Source: Lutjanus erythropterus
Taxonomy: Eukaryota > Chordata > Actinopteri > Lutjaniformes > Lutjanidae
Length of the DNA: 64,000 nt
Direction of reading: 5' to 3'
Assembly (NCBI GenBank): GCA_020091685.1
Contig: CM034603.1
Coordinates: 19,982,715-20,046,714, forward strand
Shown: positions 37,985 through 50,640 of the stretch, one piece after another
Position numbering within the stretch: position 1 is the stretch's first letter
How the letters are laid out: every line of letters starts with the position of its first letter
The notes under the pieces: model-generated
The model's database searches: none
Seen by the model: the letters and a program-made list of their open reading frames with translations, nothing else
Told to the model about the DNA's origin: nothing
Program-made: the position numbers and the translations under genes

Positions 37985-40441
37985 AGACAAACATATTCAC
38001 ATACATGTTTGAACTCATTCACCATACACATATTTATGAGTATATATATTTATGAGAACATATTTAGTTCAGACAGACATGGAAATAACTTTAATACCAG
38101 ATACTTTTAAGACAAAAACATTTATTTTACTGTCCACTTCATGTTTATCATGTTTCTTTGAAGACCAGTGAGGTCTTAGAACTTGTTGTGAACTTGTGGT
38201 TATAAAAGATGCAGCAGTGAAGAAGAATCTACAATGAATTCATCATCCTATAGCCTGCACAGCTTAGCAGCACTAATGAGGGATGCACTTACACAAATAC
38301 CACGTTCACTTGTGCAAGTCCCAGTGAAAAATACAATAAATGTTCCTCCAGTCACGGAAATTGCTCAACATATGTAGAAAAATACAATATCCTTCTGAAC
38401 AGTCCAATATCATTTAATATTGGTTGTAATTGCCTGCTGAAATTCCATTATTGGAAAAATAATAGGCTGGTAATTACATTTTCCAATTTATCAGAGGATG
38501 ATTTATCACTCTTGTGCCCCCATTGTCAAAACATATTGATATCCAAAATATCAGCTCGTCTGCAGCCCTGAATACATGACTTTTTGGTGATAGCTACAAG
38601 AATTTTAGCAAGTCATTAAGTGTTAAGCAATCTATACAATGATTCCTTGGCTAAAAACCAAGGTTGGTGCAATCTCATCTCATAACCAATCAGACATTTC
38701 AGAATTTAGTCACACTCTTGCTGCTGATATTTAGGTTGTCACACATCCAAAACAACACATGTCATATTTATCAACCCAGATGGACTGACATATTATTGAT
38801 AAACATTTACTTGAACTTAACATCTGTGACAAAAATTCCTGCAGATGAAAGCCTGAGGGAGTGAGATAATTGGCAAGACATCACGGCAAATCGGAAGTTG
38901 AAAGGCCTGCCTTTCCTTAAAAACTCACTGTAAAATAAATCCATTGATCTGACAAAGCCAGTTAGGCTATTTATGCATATTAGATGATGATTACAAAATA
39001 AATGTTTTTGTTGTCTTAATTTAGTTTGAACAAGGTCGATCAGTGCTGCAGTTCCCTTTGAAGCTTCAGAACTGTGTGACTGCTCATCTGCTACCACCAC
39101 AGGTCAGGCTGTCTCTAATCAATAGGCTCATCTCTTCCCTCAAAGAGTAAACTCATTGGAATGCTCCAGAGGCTCATAGGAGGAAGTACGCACAGTCCTT
39201 GACCATGATATGCTGCTTAAAATGTAAATGAGCCTCTGAATAATGGGACAAGTCAGCAATGAATATGCAGACAACCACAAATTATTTTTGCCTATCTTAT
39301 AAATCATTTTTTGTTTGTTGGCATTTTGGAGGACTCCAGATTGTTGATTCTCAACCAAAACCAGGGACCTTAATTCATTTAACCCCAAGGTAAGGAAAGT
39401 CCCTGCGTCTATAACCTTGTTCCCCATTTTATACTATGCTAATCTAATCACAAGTGGAGAGCTACAAACACGTCTGTAAAACCATTAGGTTCACACCACT
39501 CCAGCCAACTCTGATGTGGTCAGAATGTCCTGTGTGGGTAGATGAATGTCTTTTACTGGGATCACCACCAAACCAGACAATTTTAATTAATCAATATCAG
39601 CAAAAAGCAAAAAGCCAACAGTTACAATTACAGATGATCATTGGCATTCATTCACAAGCAAAGCCTGTAGCACTGAGTAAAGAGTTGCTTTGTTTTACTT
39701 TGCTCTTTTTGCTACTTTTTTGAAACTACAAAGACTGACAAGTCTTACTTGCTGAACTTCATATACAACCCTCTATACAAAAATATAATATTAAACCATC
39801 AAAGGACCACAGCAATAGTGGATATAGTGTATTATTGCAGAGATGCAACTGTAAAAGCTTTACTGAGCTTAAATTAGACTTGCTTTAAGTTATGTGTGCA
39901 CTGTGGAGCTGTATTTTGTCAGACTGGACTCAACCCAATGTCAAAGGACTAGTGGACTGATCAAAATAAAAGGTTGTAGGTCTGAGTGGGCTTGCCATGG
40001 TAGTAGGTCTTATCACTGTTACACTGTGTTCAGGCATACACAGATTACATTACTTGCCCATTAACCCCACTGTCTACCATGTTATCAATACTTTATACTA
40101 CAATTATAAACTGATCGTGTCTGCACTGTACAGCAGCAGCAGAGTCACAGCAAAGGGTCTGATTTCAGATGTAACTTTGTAAGTTAATCACAGCCTGAAG
40201 AGAAACTATACGGAGCCCGAGCATAGCCAAAAAGTTGTAGGTTGTTAACACACACAGAAGAGGGAATGCTGTTGTTCAATACGTTACCATGAAGGCATGA
40301 ACTGGTTCTCGTTTGTCACAACCAAGGAGGCTTTGAAACCAGGGACCTTGGCCTGGATCTGAATACACTAGACCCCAAAGGCAAGTTTGTCTGATTAGTG
40401 TGAGCACTGGCATGGTTCATGCCTAATATGAAAACACCTCA
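37985..40441. other. non-coding stretch, possible conserved block at 38840-39330
   Basis: No gene. The block 38840-39330 contains compact homeodomain-like cores (TATTTATGCATATTAGATG, CTTAATTTAGTTTG) in balanced sequence. The minus frames at 38807-39100 and 39140-39427 overlap it without any recognised domain. Flanks are AT-rich and anonymous. Confidence 0.25.
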
Positions 40442-40640
40442 AGGCTGGGTATTGGTACTCAATACATTTAAGGTATCAATTGAAATAACACAGTACCAAG
40501 TACTATCAAAACTTCTCCAGTCAAACAACACCTGCAATTGATCCATTTGATAAACAGATCCTGAAAAAAAACTATGTCTATATGATTTTGCTCGCAGCCA
40601 ATCACTTTCATTAAAAACAACATTTTAAAAAAGGCACTGA
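40442..40640 (+). mobile_element. fish repeat fragment (AGGCTGGGTATTGGTACT start)
   Basis: It starts AAGGCTGGGTATTGGTACTC, then ACAGTACCAAGTACTATC, TTCTCCAGTCAAACAACACC and TTTTGCTCGCAGCCAATC. The GGTAC/GTACC-rich beginning and this landmark order fit a fish DNA-transposon type I know. The right tip is missing. Confidence 0.5.
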
Positions 40641-40759
40641 ATGACGTACTCCCTTGTTACCAGCTCGATTAACCAGTGGGAAAATTTCCTCACCCTAGGA
40701 TCCCTAGGTAGTGTAATATCATCTGCCATCACATCATCATCCAGCCACACTCATCAACT

Positions 40760-40968
40760 ACTTTTCTGTGAAATTATACATAATCTTTCTGATTTTGCTT
40801 AATGAAAATGGCAGCATCGAAGTCTGGATTCATTCAGTTTTAAATACTGCACGCAAATCAACTTGTAACCAGTGACTGAGATATAGAATTGGTCCTCTTG
40901 TCCAACTTTGTACAAAACTATATAAAATGAGCCCTTAATTAACACAACAGTTGCCCTTTAAACTTTTA
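40760..40968 (+). repeat. short TTAA-ending repeat, copy 1
   Basis: About 200 bp similar in order to 50262-50486. Shared words are TTTCTGA(T/C)TTTGCTT(A/G)ATGAAAA, GGATTCATTCAGTTTTA, CAGTGACTGA and the end TTAATTAACACAACAGTTGC. Probably a MITE half. Confidence 0.6.
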
Positions 40969-41989
40969 GTATGACTGTTTAATGTCTTCCCATGTTCCCT
41001 TCTTTCCATCAGATATTGTCCAAAGGTTTAACTCAGACGGAGTCAATTAGAACCCCAATTAATTTTTCTATTAAAATAATCTTACTTGATTCCCAACTTG
41101 CTGGACTTTACTTTGATGTTTGTTTGTTTGGTTGTGGTGCTTCCTTTGGCAGATAAAGTATGTCTGCACATTACTTTCAGATCAGATCAAAGTGCCTGGG
41201 CTTTGTGCAGGTACAAAAGCATAGATAAGACTTGTACCAGGAAAGAGTGAGAAATACCTTATTTGGCCAGGCTTGTGCACATTACTGGTGAGTCTTGTTA
41301 TTAAGCACTTGTATTTCCTCAGCCCTATTTTTCAGCAGCTTTTAGAACAAAGAGCCGAATATAAAACAAGGCACTGTGTCCCAACAGTCACTACACACTG
41401 TGAAAAGACAAGAATAAAATAGTTGTAAGGGCTGCTGAAATATTGCACTGGACTTGTTTTAAAATCAGCCCAATCTCGTAAGCTTGGCATTCAAGTTTGG
41501 ACTTGTCTCTCCTCTACTGTCCTGCAGAGTTTCATATTAAAAGTAATCATGAAAACCACTATCAGTGCACCTTTCCATTTACTTGGAAAATGTTCACTGA
41601 AACAAAGGGTTCCTTTGGAAGTACCCAACCTTGAAGTGATACTCTGTTGTGATTTTTAATAGGCCTACCTGAATATCTCTGAATAAATGTTATTCTACCA
41701 AAAATTATCTTGTTTGGCCTCATCTCCAAAGCACTATACTCACAGGTGAAGTTGCCAACAATGTTTTTGCCAAGTTGATCAAAAGGTTAAAGTGACCATA
41801 ATTGTTGTTTGAATAAAATGGAAGTGCCTGTGCACTTGCCAATATCAAATAATGTCTAAAAAGGATAGAGAAATTATTCTACTTCTGCCAGCTTTCCATT
41901 CAGCAAGATATTCTTTTTTCAATTCAAGCTCCACCATTCACTTTAACAGCATTAATCAGTGGTCTACGCTTGAATATCTAAACTGAGGA
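40969..41989. other. non-coding stretch, no gene seen
   Basis: Anonymous; no frame above 60 codons and no repeat tips. Confidence 0.35.
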
Positions 41990-42160
41990 TAAGGGCTGCA
42001 GCTAAAGAATATTTTCGTTGTCAATTACTTAATTATTTTCTCAATTAATTGATTATTTGGTTGGTCTATAAAATGTCAGGAAATGGTGAAAAATGTCTAT
42101 TGATTAATTGATTATGAAAATATTATTTTAATAGCTGCCAGCTAATCAATTAATTGTTAA
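41990..42160 (+). mobile_element. hAT-like non-autonomous element, internally deleted
   Basis: It starts AAGGGCTGCAGCTAAAGAAT, then ATTTTCGTTGTCAATTAC and GGTCTATAAAATGTCAGG, and ends in GCTAATCAATTAATTGTTAA. Same family as 24273-24595, at about half its length. Confidence 0.7.
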
Positions 42161-45100
42161 TTTAACATTTACAACAGACATGTTTTGCGGTGCATCAGGT
42201 TTAAGGGCTCCTCTGTAGAAACATACTGTGAAGTCAAAATATGGCCACGCTGTTGATATAGAATGCAAAATGCCATCTTATTCTCTATTTCCTGCATAAA
42301 ACATGAGGCTACTCTTTACTGTGACGACTCAGAAGAAGACAAGAAAAGGATTAACCATACCCTGGGAGTTCTCCAACTTGGCTCAAATCACATGAGGTGA
42401 GTTAGCACAGAAGACTACACAGCAAAGCAAGGAAAGGGGTTGAAAATCAAGCTAATCAACATGCAGAGACAGGAAGCCGAGTGAGTCCGACTCGAGCTGC
42501 CAAGCCGCCAGATAAAGATCTGTCTGACACGTAGCCTTTTAAATAATCCACTTGTAAGTACACCATTTAGAAACATTAACATCTAGCTGAGAAAAGGTGA
42601 TTTCCTGATGAAGGGGGGGTGGGACGCAGGATGTTTAGAAGATGGATGATGGCGTCGACAGACTGCATGTGGAGACCTCTTAGACGCACAGACTTTAGTT
42701 GTCACTCTTTAAAACCCAAAGCAACTGCTGCTGAACCTCTGGAGAGTTCCAGTGGTTCCTTGGAGAGAGGAAATGTGAACTCCCTCTCTGCTTTTATGTA
42801 GATCTTATGTAACAATGGTGAGACAGGACTGGGAATTTTCTAATGGGGCGGACTGCAACACTAGAAGCAGGTGATGTTGGCTAAAACATTCTCTGTCAGT
42901 TTGCATTTTAAACGCTTCACAAAGTAAGTCAAATCCAGTTTGTGCAACCCTTGTTTGCAGTAAGATTTTCCCGCCCCCTGGTTGTGCCTGGCCCTGCTAT
43001 TCTGATGAGAAAAGGCTAAACACAATCACACGAAAGGACATGCTTGATGTGAAAACATACTGCTCATTCCGTCATGACTATCACTTGCACTTAGTAATCC
43101 TTGTTTACTTAATAATGAGACTGATGTCTGCTTGCGTGTGAAGAATAACACCACCTCTGTGTAATTTGTACAGGAACCAGCGTGGGAATCAGACAGGAGT
43201 TTGTCAGACTTGAAAAGGACTAAAAAATTCTCAGCCCTTCTGAGGGGCTCAGTGAAGTTGTTTGCCACGTTAATTGCTTTGTGACAAATGAAGGCTTTAA
43301 ATAAGTCTGCACCATTTCAAGTGACTCAAGCTTTCTCAAACATTTTCAGTTTACTCTGTCAATTAATTATCTCAAATATTGAAGGCAATATTACCTGGCT
43401 GAAAAAAGAAATTCAGAAGTGCTGGGAGGCTCTAAAGCTCAGACATGGATATAAAGCTTATTAGGGAGGAAGACACACAAAGCAATCAGCAGCCTTTCTT
43501 AAGACTCAACTATCCAGAAGGGCTTAACCATACTATTTCACACTATTTCAGAGAAAAGAGTTTTCTCTTCAGATTCGAGATTAAAAGGAACCATTTTCAG
43601 GAGGCAATTTCTATTTCTCTGACAGTGGTTCCTACTTCAAGTCAAGGATAAGGTTCATATCTATATATAGGCCTTGACAAAGAAAGATAAAGGTGGAAAA
43701 ACTGCTTATCCTTGTGCTTGATGTATTAAGAACAATAGGCTACTTCGTTCACTCCACAACTTTGGCAACAAAAATTTAGCTCTCTGTTCCTGCCTCTCCT
43801 CTAAATACATGGCAAGAGTAAACTTAAACTATAGACGCAAAGATTGCGAGCGCTGAAGTGGGGAGGTGTGAGTACACATGCGAGTTTGTGTGTGTGTTCA
43901 AGCATGCAGTGGTGGTGGTGGTGGGAGCTCATACCTATGCTGGAAGAGAGAGCCTAACCGTTCAGTGCATCTTGAGCTATAAATCAGTGCCCTGGTCAAC
44001 CTGGCCAAGAGCATTTTCAAACCCATTTGCAGAAGATAATGCCAGCTATTCCTCCCAGCCCCAGGGACAGGAGAGCCAGCCTCATGAATCACTGGCCTTT
44101 TAGAGGAGCTGCAGCATGGATCTCACCTTGCTGTGTCCATAGGCTTTTACTGGTAGACAGAAACAAAGGGTGGGAGTGAAGGAAAGTGTTTGAACTATGA
44201 CCACGGAGTTCAAGAAATCAAGTTATGAAGCACACTGACTCAGTGCAGACAATAACTTAGTTCAGAGGATGAAGGTGGCAGTGCCAGCTCTACAGTAAAC
44301 TATTGTTACACTGCTGGTAGGAATGCAATATTGCCAAATAACTAAAGGATAGGTACCGAATTACAAAGCTCACAGTAACGGCGTCCATACTAGTCATGGA
44401 TGTTCTGCTGTCATCCGGTAGGATTTTATGTCCTTGTATGGCACATTTATTTTAATGTGCATTCTATATTTATAGTTCCGTCTTGTGCAATGGCATATGT
44501 ATTTTGTATGGCACTGCACATGTATTTTGCTTTAATAAAACTCCTTTTGGCAATAAACAGTGCAAATTATCTCAGGCTGTAAACACTATGATACATAGTA
44601 TTAGCCTTCTTACGGAAAGCTTTTTACTTGTATATCTGTCCCTATAAATATAAACATAAAAATGAATAAAAACAATTTATTTATATAAAGGATCTACCAC
44701 ACCCATGGATGTGCTGCAGTGGAAAATAACCTGTAGACCCCATTGAAATGGAAAGCAGCCTTTTATCCAGTGTCCATAAACATTAAATATACAATAAATT
44801 CCATTTATTACAGATAGAGCCAAATGAGTTTCCCTCCCCCCACCCCCTAAACCACTCTGTGACCCCGTGCTGTGATATTCCATTACTTTCTGACTACAGT
44901 CAGGAAAATGTACATGATTTCAGCTCTGCACTACAGTGTGTAACCTTGAAATGTACTTATTGTGAGTCTGATGAATGTTGGTAATGTGCAACTACGTATT
45001 GGGTCATTTATATTATCATAGCTCATATTTATATATAAACAGGATACAGGAAACAACTTATCATTTTGGCCACTGCGCAGACATTCCATTAAGAGCAAGT

Positions 45101-45437
45101 TCAAAAGTCCCAGTGTTTCTTTATTCCCTGTTACTTCATTTATTTATACAGAGACAGAAGAGTGGAAGAGTAAAACCATGTCCCTGATGGAAACTATTAC
45201 ACATTTCAGGCTTATCTGCTTGCTACTTTCTCAACTTAAAATGTCATGTGATTAATTAAAGTAATGTTAGACTGGATTGCTGATAACAAGCACTGAGTGT
45301 CTTGTCTTAAGAAAGGTATATTCTATGAACAAAGAATGCAAGTGGTTATACAGTACACAACATATACTCATGGGCTAAAAAGGCATTTTTTGCGATAATG
45401 ATTCAAACATAATTTCAATATCAGTATTTACAAAAAT
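42161..45437. other. non-coding stretch, possible conserved blocks
   Basis: No gene. The segments 43300-43640 and 43860-44110 are balanced and repeat-poor; the second includes a (GTG)n run at 43910-43922. They could be regulatory. Short plus frames there (about 68-81 codons) lack domains. The remainder is AT-rich. Confidence 0.25.
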
Positions 45438-45519
45438 AAGGCTGCACATAAATTAAGTTTTCATTATCAATTAATCTGGTAATTATTTTCAGGATTAATC
45501 AATTGATCAGCCTGAAATA
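45438..45519 (+). mobile_element. hAT-like element fragment
   Basis: AAGGCTGCACATAAATTAAG, then TTTTCATTATCAATTAATCT and AATTATTTTCAGGATTAATC: the left arm of the ...GGGCTGCAAC family only. Confidence 0.6.
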
Positions 45520-45755
45520 GAGCTGCAACAATTAATCAATAGTCAGTTAGTTGTCAACTAGCATTTTCCAGCATTCCAGCATTTTAAATGGAAATATTTA
45601 CAGGTTTCTTTACTTCTCTATAACAGTAAATTGATTATCATTGCGCTGTAGAAAAAATCATCAACATCAACACTTTTCACCATTTTCTGACCTTTTATAG
45701 ACCATACAACTAACCAATCAATAGTCAAATAGTCAAGACATTGACAAATCGATGT
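45520..45755 (-). mobile_element. hAT-like non-autonomous element adjoining the previous fragment
   Basis: It starts GAGCTGCAACAATTAATC and includes GGTTTCTTTACTTCTCTATA, CACCATTTTCTGACCTTTTA and TATAGACCA, the reverse order of the 24273-24595 landmarks. It directly abuts the forward left arm at 45438-45519, so two partial copies meet head to head. Confidence 0.66.
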
Positions 45756-47498
45756 CAAAATTTCACAATTGTCACAACTGTCACTAAACTGTCTTACTGA
45801 CAGCACAGACAATCGCAAAGATAATCTTCTTTACAGTATTACCATATGAATCTTTCTTCACATAATTCACCATCTGACAAGCACCAACTAGAGCCCTCAG
45901 AGTAAATTATTTACTGTAAGCAGCCTCATACTTAAGTCTTTACAATTTTGCTCAAGTTCAGCCTAGTTGTGAGAACAACACTGTTTTAAGCCGTGCTCAG
46001 ACCTTAATTCAGTCACTGAATTATTGCATTACATGGCTTTATTGGAGTCACTTGTCTTCACTTGTGTCATATAGTCGGGTCTAATCAAATCAGGGCATCT
46101 TGAAAAACATTACCAACACGAGCTGTGGAGGCTTTCTAGACAGTCTACACTCGAAGCAAAGGCCACAGGCCAAGAAAGCATTTGGACAGCAGGGGAAATA
46201 TTGCAAATGAAGCATCACCAGTAGAGCTAATATGTAAGCTCTGTCGAAGTGTAATGTAAACGTGATGATGAAGACAAGAGTGAAGAAATCTTCAGACTGG
46301 CATTAGCAAAACCCTGTTTTATTTCTGAGAGTTCCCTTTGTATTTACTGATCTTACTTTTCATTGCTTGACCATGAGCTCCAGTGTGACATGATGACATG
46401 CTGTCAACGCTAATGGTCTATGATGGCATCAAGGCTCTGTCTGAGGACACAGTAGGTGCTCAGAGCCAAGGCCCTTGGTAGCCCTCCACACAGGAAGAGC
46501 TGTCATCTCTGTCCCTCACTGCCAAAGAGGCCCACCCCCCCTTCCCTAAAATCCTATCCATCTGCCATATCAGTGGGGGCAGTGGGAGTGCAAGGCACGC
46601 ACTTTTCTGCCATTCACTGTTGTTCTTTAGCGAGCCCAGCTAGTGGCAATGAGGGTTCCTGTGTCAGAGCCATCACTGCTACAATCTACACATGGTCAGA
46701 TCCTGAATTCTTGTTGATGTACACAAAAAAATGTTTTTGGCTTGTCTTGACGCAAACTTAAAGTGAGCCTTCCAAGTGTTATGGCTCCAACTGTCAGTCA
46801 TGAAATTCTTCACCTTCATCTTTCCCGCTTCCATAAGCTAAAAGCAACCTAGTAGAGTGTCATGACAAAGTGTCTTGGCACTGTTTTTTTTGTGACAGTC
46901 AGCATGATTTTTGCACCTGAAAGTGCACATAAAACCTCTGACTGTCCACGTGCTTATATAACCATACTCTCGCCAAAACTGGTAATGGCTTGGACAGCGA
47001 TTCCCTTGAGGAAAGAAGCTTTTAGCAAAAAAAAATTGAAATGTTATGATTTGCTGACATCCTTCCAATGAAAGACAGCATGCGAGCTAAAACATGCAAA
47101 GTCACGATTTGTTCTCTAACAACATAAATAAAGAATAGATTTACGTCAGTCAAATACTTCTATCCCATCATCGGTTATGCAACATGGTTACAGCATGTTA
47201 AGTGTCAGTAGTGAATAATAAAGTAAATGCCAGACGTTTTCCATCCCTCAAAGGATAAGGCTGCTTGCATGCACTGCTAATATAAAAGACTTTTGCATAT
47301 TGAGAATCCAGGCCAAGATCAGTGTGAAAACTGTCTCACTGTTCATCACAGTCAACATTTCATCTACATAATCTATGTGAATTTGTCACATCTTTTCCAT
47401 TTTTGAGGCATGGCATATGTCCCATGTAAGTCAGCCTGATAGGACTAGACTTATAAGACTGTCTGACCTTCATGTAATGTTCTGCATTAGTTTGGTAC

Positions 47499-47502
<4 letters not shown>
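45756..47502. other. non-coding stretch, no gene seen
   Basis: Anonymous apart from a G+C-richer segment at 46440-46680 containing a polypyrimidine run. The 101-codon plus frame at 46456-46761 there shows no motif. Confidence 0.33.

Positions 47503-47579
<77 letters not shown>
47503..47579. repeat. (TG)n microsatellite
   Basis: A pure run of about 38 TG units. Valine/cysteine-rich and His/Thr-rich frames over it are artefacts. Confidence 0.98.
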
Positions 47580-47580
<1 letters not shown>

Positions 47581-49728
47581 TGTGTTCTCATTAGATGAGA
47601 ACCTGAAAAGAATAGGTTGACAATGACAAGCAAAACGAATGACACCAGCCAGTGAACCGTTGCTCCATTTGTCTGAAATGAAAGAGTGTGTCATCTGTGC
47701 ACTTCTGCTGACTGTGCAGCAAAGGCACTGAGGTCTTACACGCATGTCGCATGTTCCTGTCAACTCTCTGGTACATTTACCAATACACAACATGTGATAA
47801 AACTGTCTAGTGTGCCATCACCCAGGGCGAGCATCCATACAGAAGCTAAGTTAGGATCTAAAACGAAAGATGAAATAACCCACAAGTGGCAACTGTAGGA
47901 CATGAAGCTATTTGGGCTCTAATGATTCATAAAATTCACAGTTGGATTTGATGCATTACATGGCATCACAATTTTATATATTTTCAATGCTGCAGAAAAT
48001 AAGGACTGCCTGAGAATGAGTCTCATATTTCCATTTTCAATTTACTATGACACTCAGCTTTATGAAAGTATAAAAGCATAATGTTTGAGAGCACGAAATT
48101 AAACAATGGAGTTTTGTCCCATTTCAAGAGGTTTCTCAGTAGGATTACACCAAACCAAAGCAAGCAGCCCTTTACAATGCAACAAAAACAATGCGGTGTC
48201 AAAACAGAAGCCATCACTTCAGCTGAACAACCACACCACTGTATTGTTTGATAGATAGAGTAAATTGCACGGTCAATAGTGTGATTCATCACATGTATCA
48301 GATCAAGCACTCTGTATTTAGTAATACTAAATGGTACAATGTATTGTTTTTATCTCACAAATGCATAGTATCATCAGTCTACATGGACTGTTGATACCAT
48401 TTATTAATGTCCTTAATAACTTGACGAGAGACAGACTCTGGCTTTTGGTTAAGGGAGTACAAGGAGTTTTTAACTGGTTATTAAACAGTCTCAATTTAAT
48501 ACTGATGCCTCTATATGACCTACATAAGTTAACCAGATCATTGATGAGAAGAATTGAAATGAAACAAGCGTGTTTTTACATTTTTCCAGGGAAGTTACAG
48601 TGGGGAGCATGGATAAAAAAGAAGCAGGAGGAGATTTTATTTAGAAAATTACATTTCTGGCATTATATTTTGTAGTTATTATAGTGGAAACATTACCGTG
48701 TCTTTCCACAGGGTCTTCCAAAATGAACAAAATATGAAAGTGCCTTGTAATAGTTGAGTAATTCTCACAAGTTCTGAGAGCTTGTTTGGTCCAAACAACA
48801 GTCAAAACCTTAATGAGCTTTTAATTTAACTTAAATAATCAAAATGACTCCAAAAAGATTTAGAGGCTAGAACCAGCAAATATTTGGCATTTTCCACTAA
48901 ATGATTAATCAATTCATTAAATAAATAATGATTTCAGGTCTAGAATTTTTTTTCTTAAAATAAAAGAAGAAAGAGGCCTTCCGCTGCAGGTTTTGAACAC
49001 ATACTTTGCCATATTACCTTGATGAGAAATATTTTTTCCCACACTACCAGCAGGCACATCATGATGAAGCGCCTAACTAATCAAGCAGACACAAACCGGT
49101 AAATACCATCTTTGTACAAAAACAATAATTTATTTTTCACACGGGTGGCCTAGCAATGCCACTGACATTCAGACCAGTTTGCTAAACACACTGTTATGGG
49201 TCTTTAACTATTTAAGCATCTATAATCCCTGACAATAATAGCAAAATAATCACATAACAGACACTTAGGGTATGGGTATGGAGATGGGTAAAATAAGCAA
49301 CTACATATACAGGTATCCTTCAGTGGGAAACAAGGATAAATAATAAAACAGTTACAACACCTGTAAACAATCCACTTGTATGTGTTTGGTGGTTAAAAGT
49401 TATAATTAGATGGCCTGTGTGGTGAGAATGCTAAGCCATCTGGGACCATCTGAGATCACAGGGACAGCAGATGAATAGCAACAGTTTCTACATCTCACTA
49501 CAGACTTTGTTATGCATACCAATGGGCAACTAACTGAGCATAGTGAAGATGATATTCCACAGTTGTCTGAAAATTCCATTTCTCACATCAGAAAAATCTC
49601 TCACCGGCAAAAAGAGCAGTGATATTTCCGAGCTGTCAGCAAGAAGAAAAAAACTGAAGACTTGAAAACCTTGACATGCTTTTATCTTTGATTTCTAAAT
49701 CATGAATGTGCATACAACTCCAGTTCAA
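47580..49728. other. non-coding stretch, no gene seen
   Basis: The longest frame (114 codons, plus, 48331-48675) has no recognised domain. A small ATTAATC-rich patch at 48900-48950 may be a scrap of the hAT-like family. Confidence 0.33.
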
Positions 49729-49930
49729 TTAAAGGTCCAGTGTGTACGATTCATGGGGATATATTGGCAGAATATGGCAGAAGTGGAATACAACAATGAA
49801 TACTTGAATAAGAAAAGAAAAGGTTGTGTTTTCGTTACCTTATAATGAGTCCTTATATCTACAGAGGGCACAGGTCCACTTCCATGGAGGCCGCCAACAG
49901 ACAAACTAAAACCCTGGCTCTATGACCTTG
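49729..49930 (+). mobile_element. TTAAAGGTCCAGTGTG-type MITE, left part
   Basis: It starts at TTAA with AAAGGTCCAGTGTGTACGAT, then GGGGATATATTGGCAGAA, TGTGTTTTCGTTACCTTA and TCCTTATATCTACAGAGG. Landmarks match the full copy at 52872-53248. The right half is absent, and the copy breaks off where a hAT-like element begins. Confidence 0.68.
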
Positions 49931-49936
49931 TACATT

Positions 49937-50239
49937 TTGCAATTAGTCGACTAATCAATCAGTCAATCAAAAGAAAATTAATTGCCAAGCAAAAATGTCA
50001 AACACTTGGTGGTTCCAGCTTCTTAAATGTAAGGATTTGCTGCTTTCTTTTGTCGTTTATGACAGTAAATGAATAGTCTTTGGGTTTTGGACTGTTAGTT
50101 GGACAGAAGAAGCTTTGGGAAATTCTAATGAGCATTTTTCACAATTTTATAATTTTACAGACAAAACGATTAATCAATTAATTGTGAAAATAATGTGCAG
50201 ATTAATCGATAATGAAAATACTTCTTGGTTACAGCCCTG
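49937..50239 (-). mobile_element. hAT-like non-autonomous element
   Basis: The left side is AATTAGTCGACTAATCAATC and the right tip is TTGGTTACAGCCCTG. Inside are CCAGCTTCTTAAATGTAAGG, TTATGACAGTAAATGAA and GCTTTGGGAAATTC in reverse order relative to 24273-24595. Confidence 0.7.
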
Positions 50240-50261
50240 CTCTTAAAGTACTTTACTGCAG

Positions 50262-50486
50262 ACTCATAAATAAACCTTTCTGACTTTGCTTGATGAAAAT
50301 TGAAGGATCAAAATTTGGATTCATTCAGTTTTACATATTGCAAATAATCCAACTTGTTGCCATCAGTGACTGATATTGAAGACATCCACTTTTCCAACAT
50401 TGGAAAGTATAAGCCGCAGTAGTTCTGTTGGCTTTTTATATCCAATTTAAAGTGAGTACCTAATTAACACAACAATTGCTCTTTAA
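50262..50486 (+). repeat. short TTAA-ending repeat, copy 2
   Basis: Homologous to 40760-40968 (see shared words there). It ends TTAACACAACAATTGCTCTTTAA. Its terminal TTAA (50483-50486) is also the first TTAA of the following MITE. Confidence 0.6.
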
Positions 50487-50640
50487 AGGTCCAGTGTGTA
50501 GGATGTACAGGGATTTATTGGCAGAATATTGTGTAGATTAATATAATGTTCATAACTGTTTTCATTAGTCTATAATCACGTGAAAATAAGAATTGCGTTG
50601 CATTTTTGTGAAGTTAAAATGGGTCAGATTTAATGTTTTT
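50483..50640 (+). mobile_element. TTAAAGGTCCAGTGTG-type MITE, second left part
   Basis: AAAGGTCCAGTGTGTAGGAT, GATTTATTGGCAGAATAT and TTCATTAGTCTATAATCACG match the left half of 52872-53248. The right half is missing. The exact right limit is uncertain. Confidence 0.65.

Noticed and set aside
48331-48675. 114-codon hydrophobic plus frame
   Set aside because: AT-rich sequence gives Leu/Ile/Phe-rich chance frames. No topology or family match, and no promoter or splice context.
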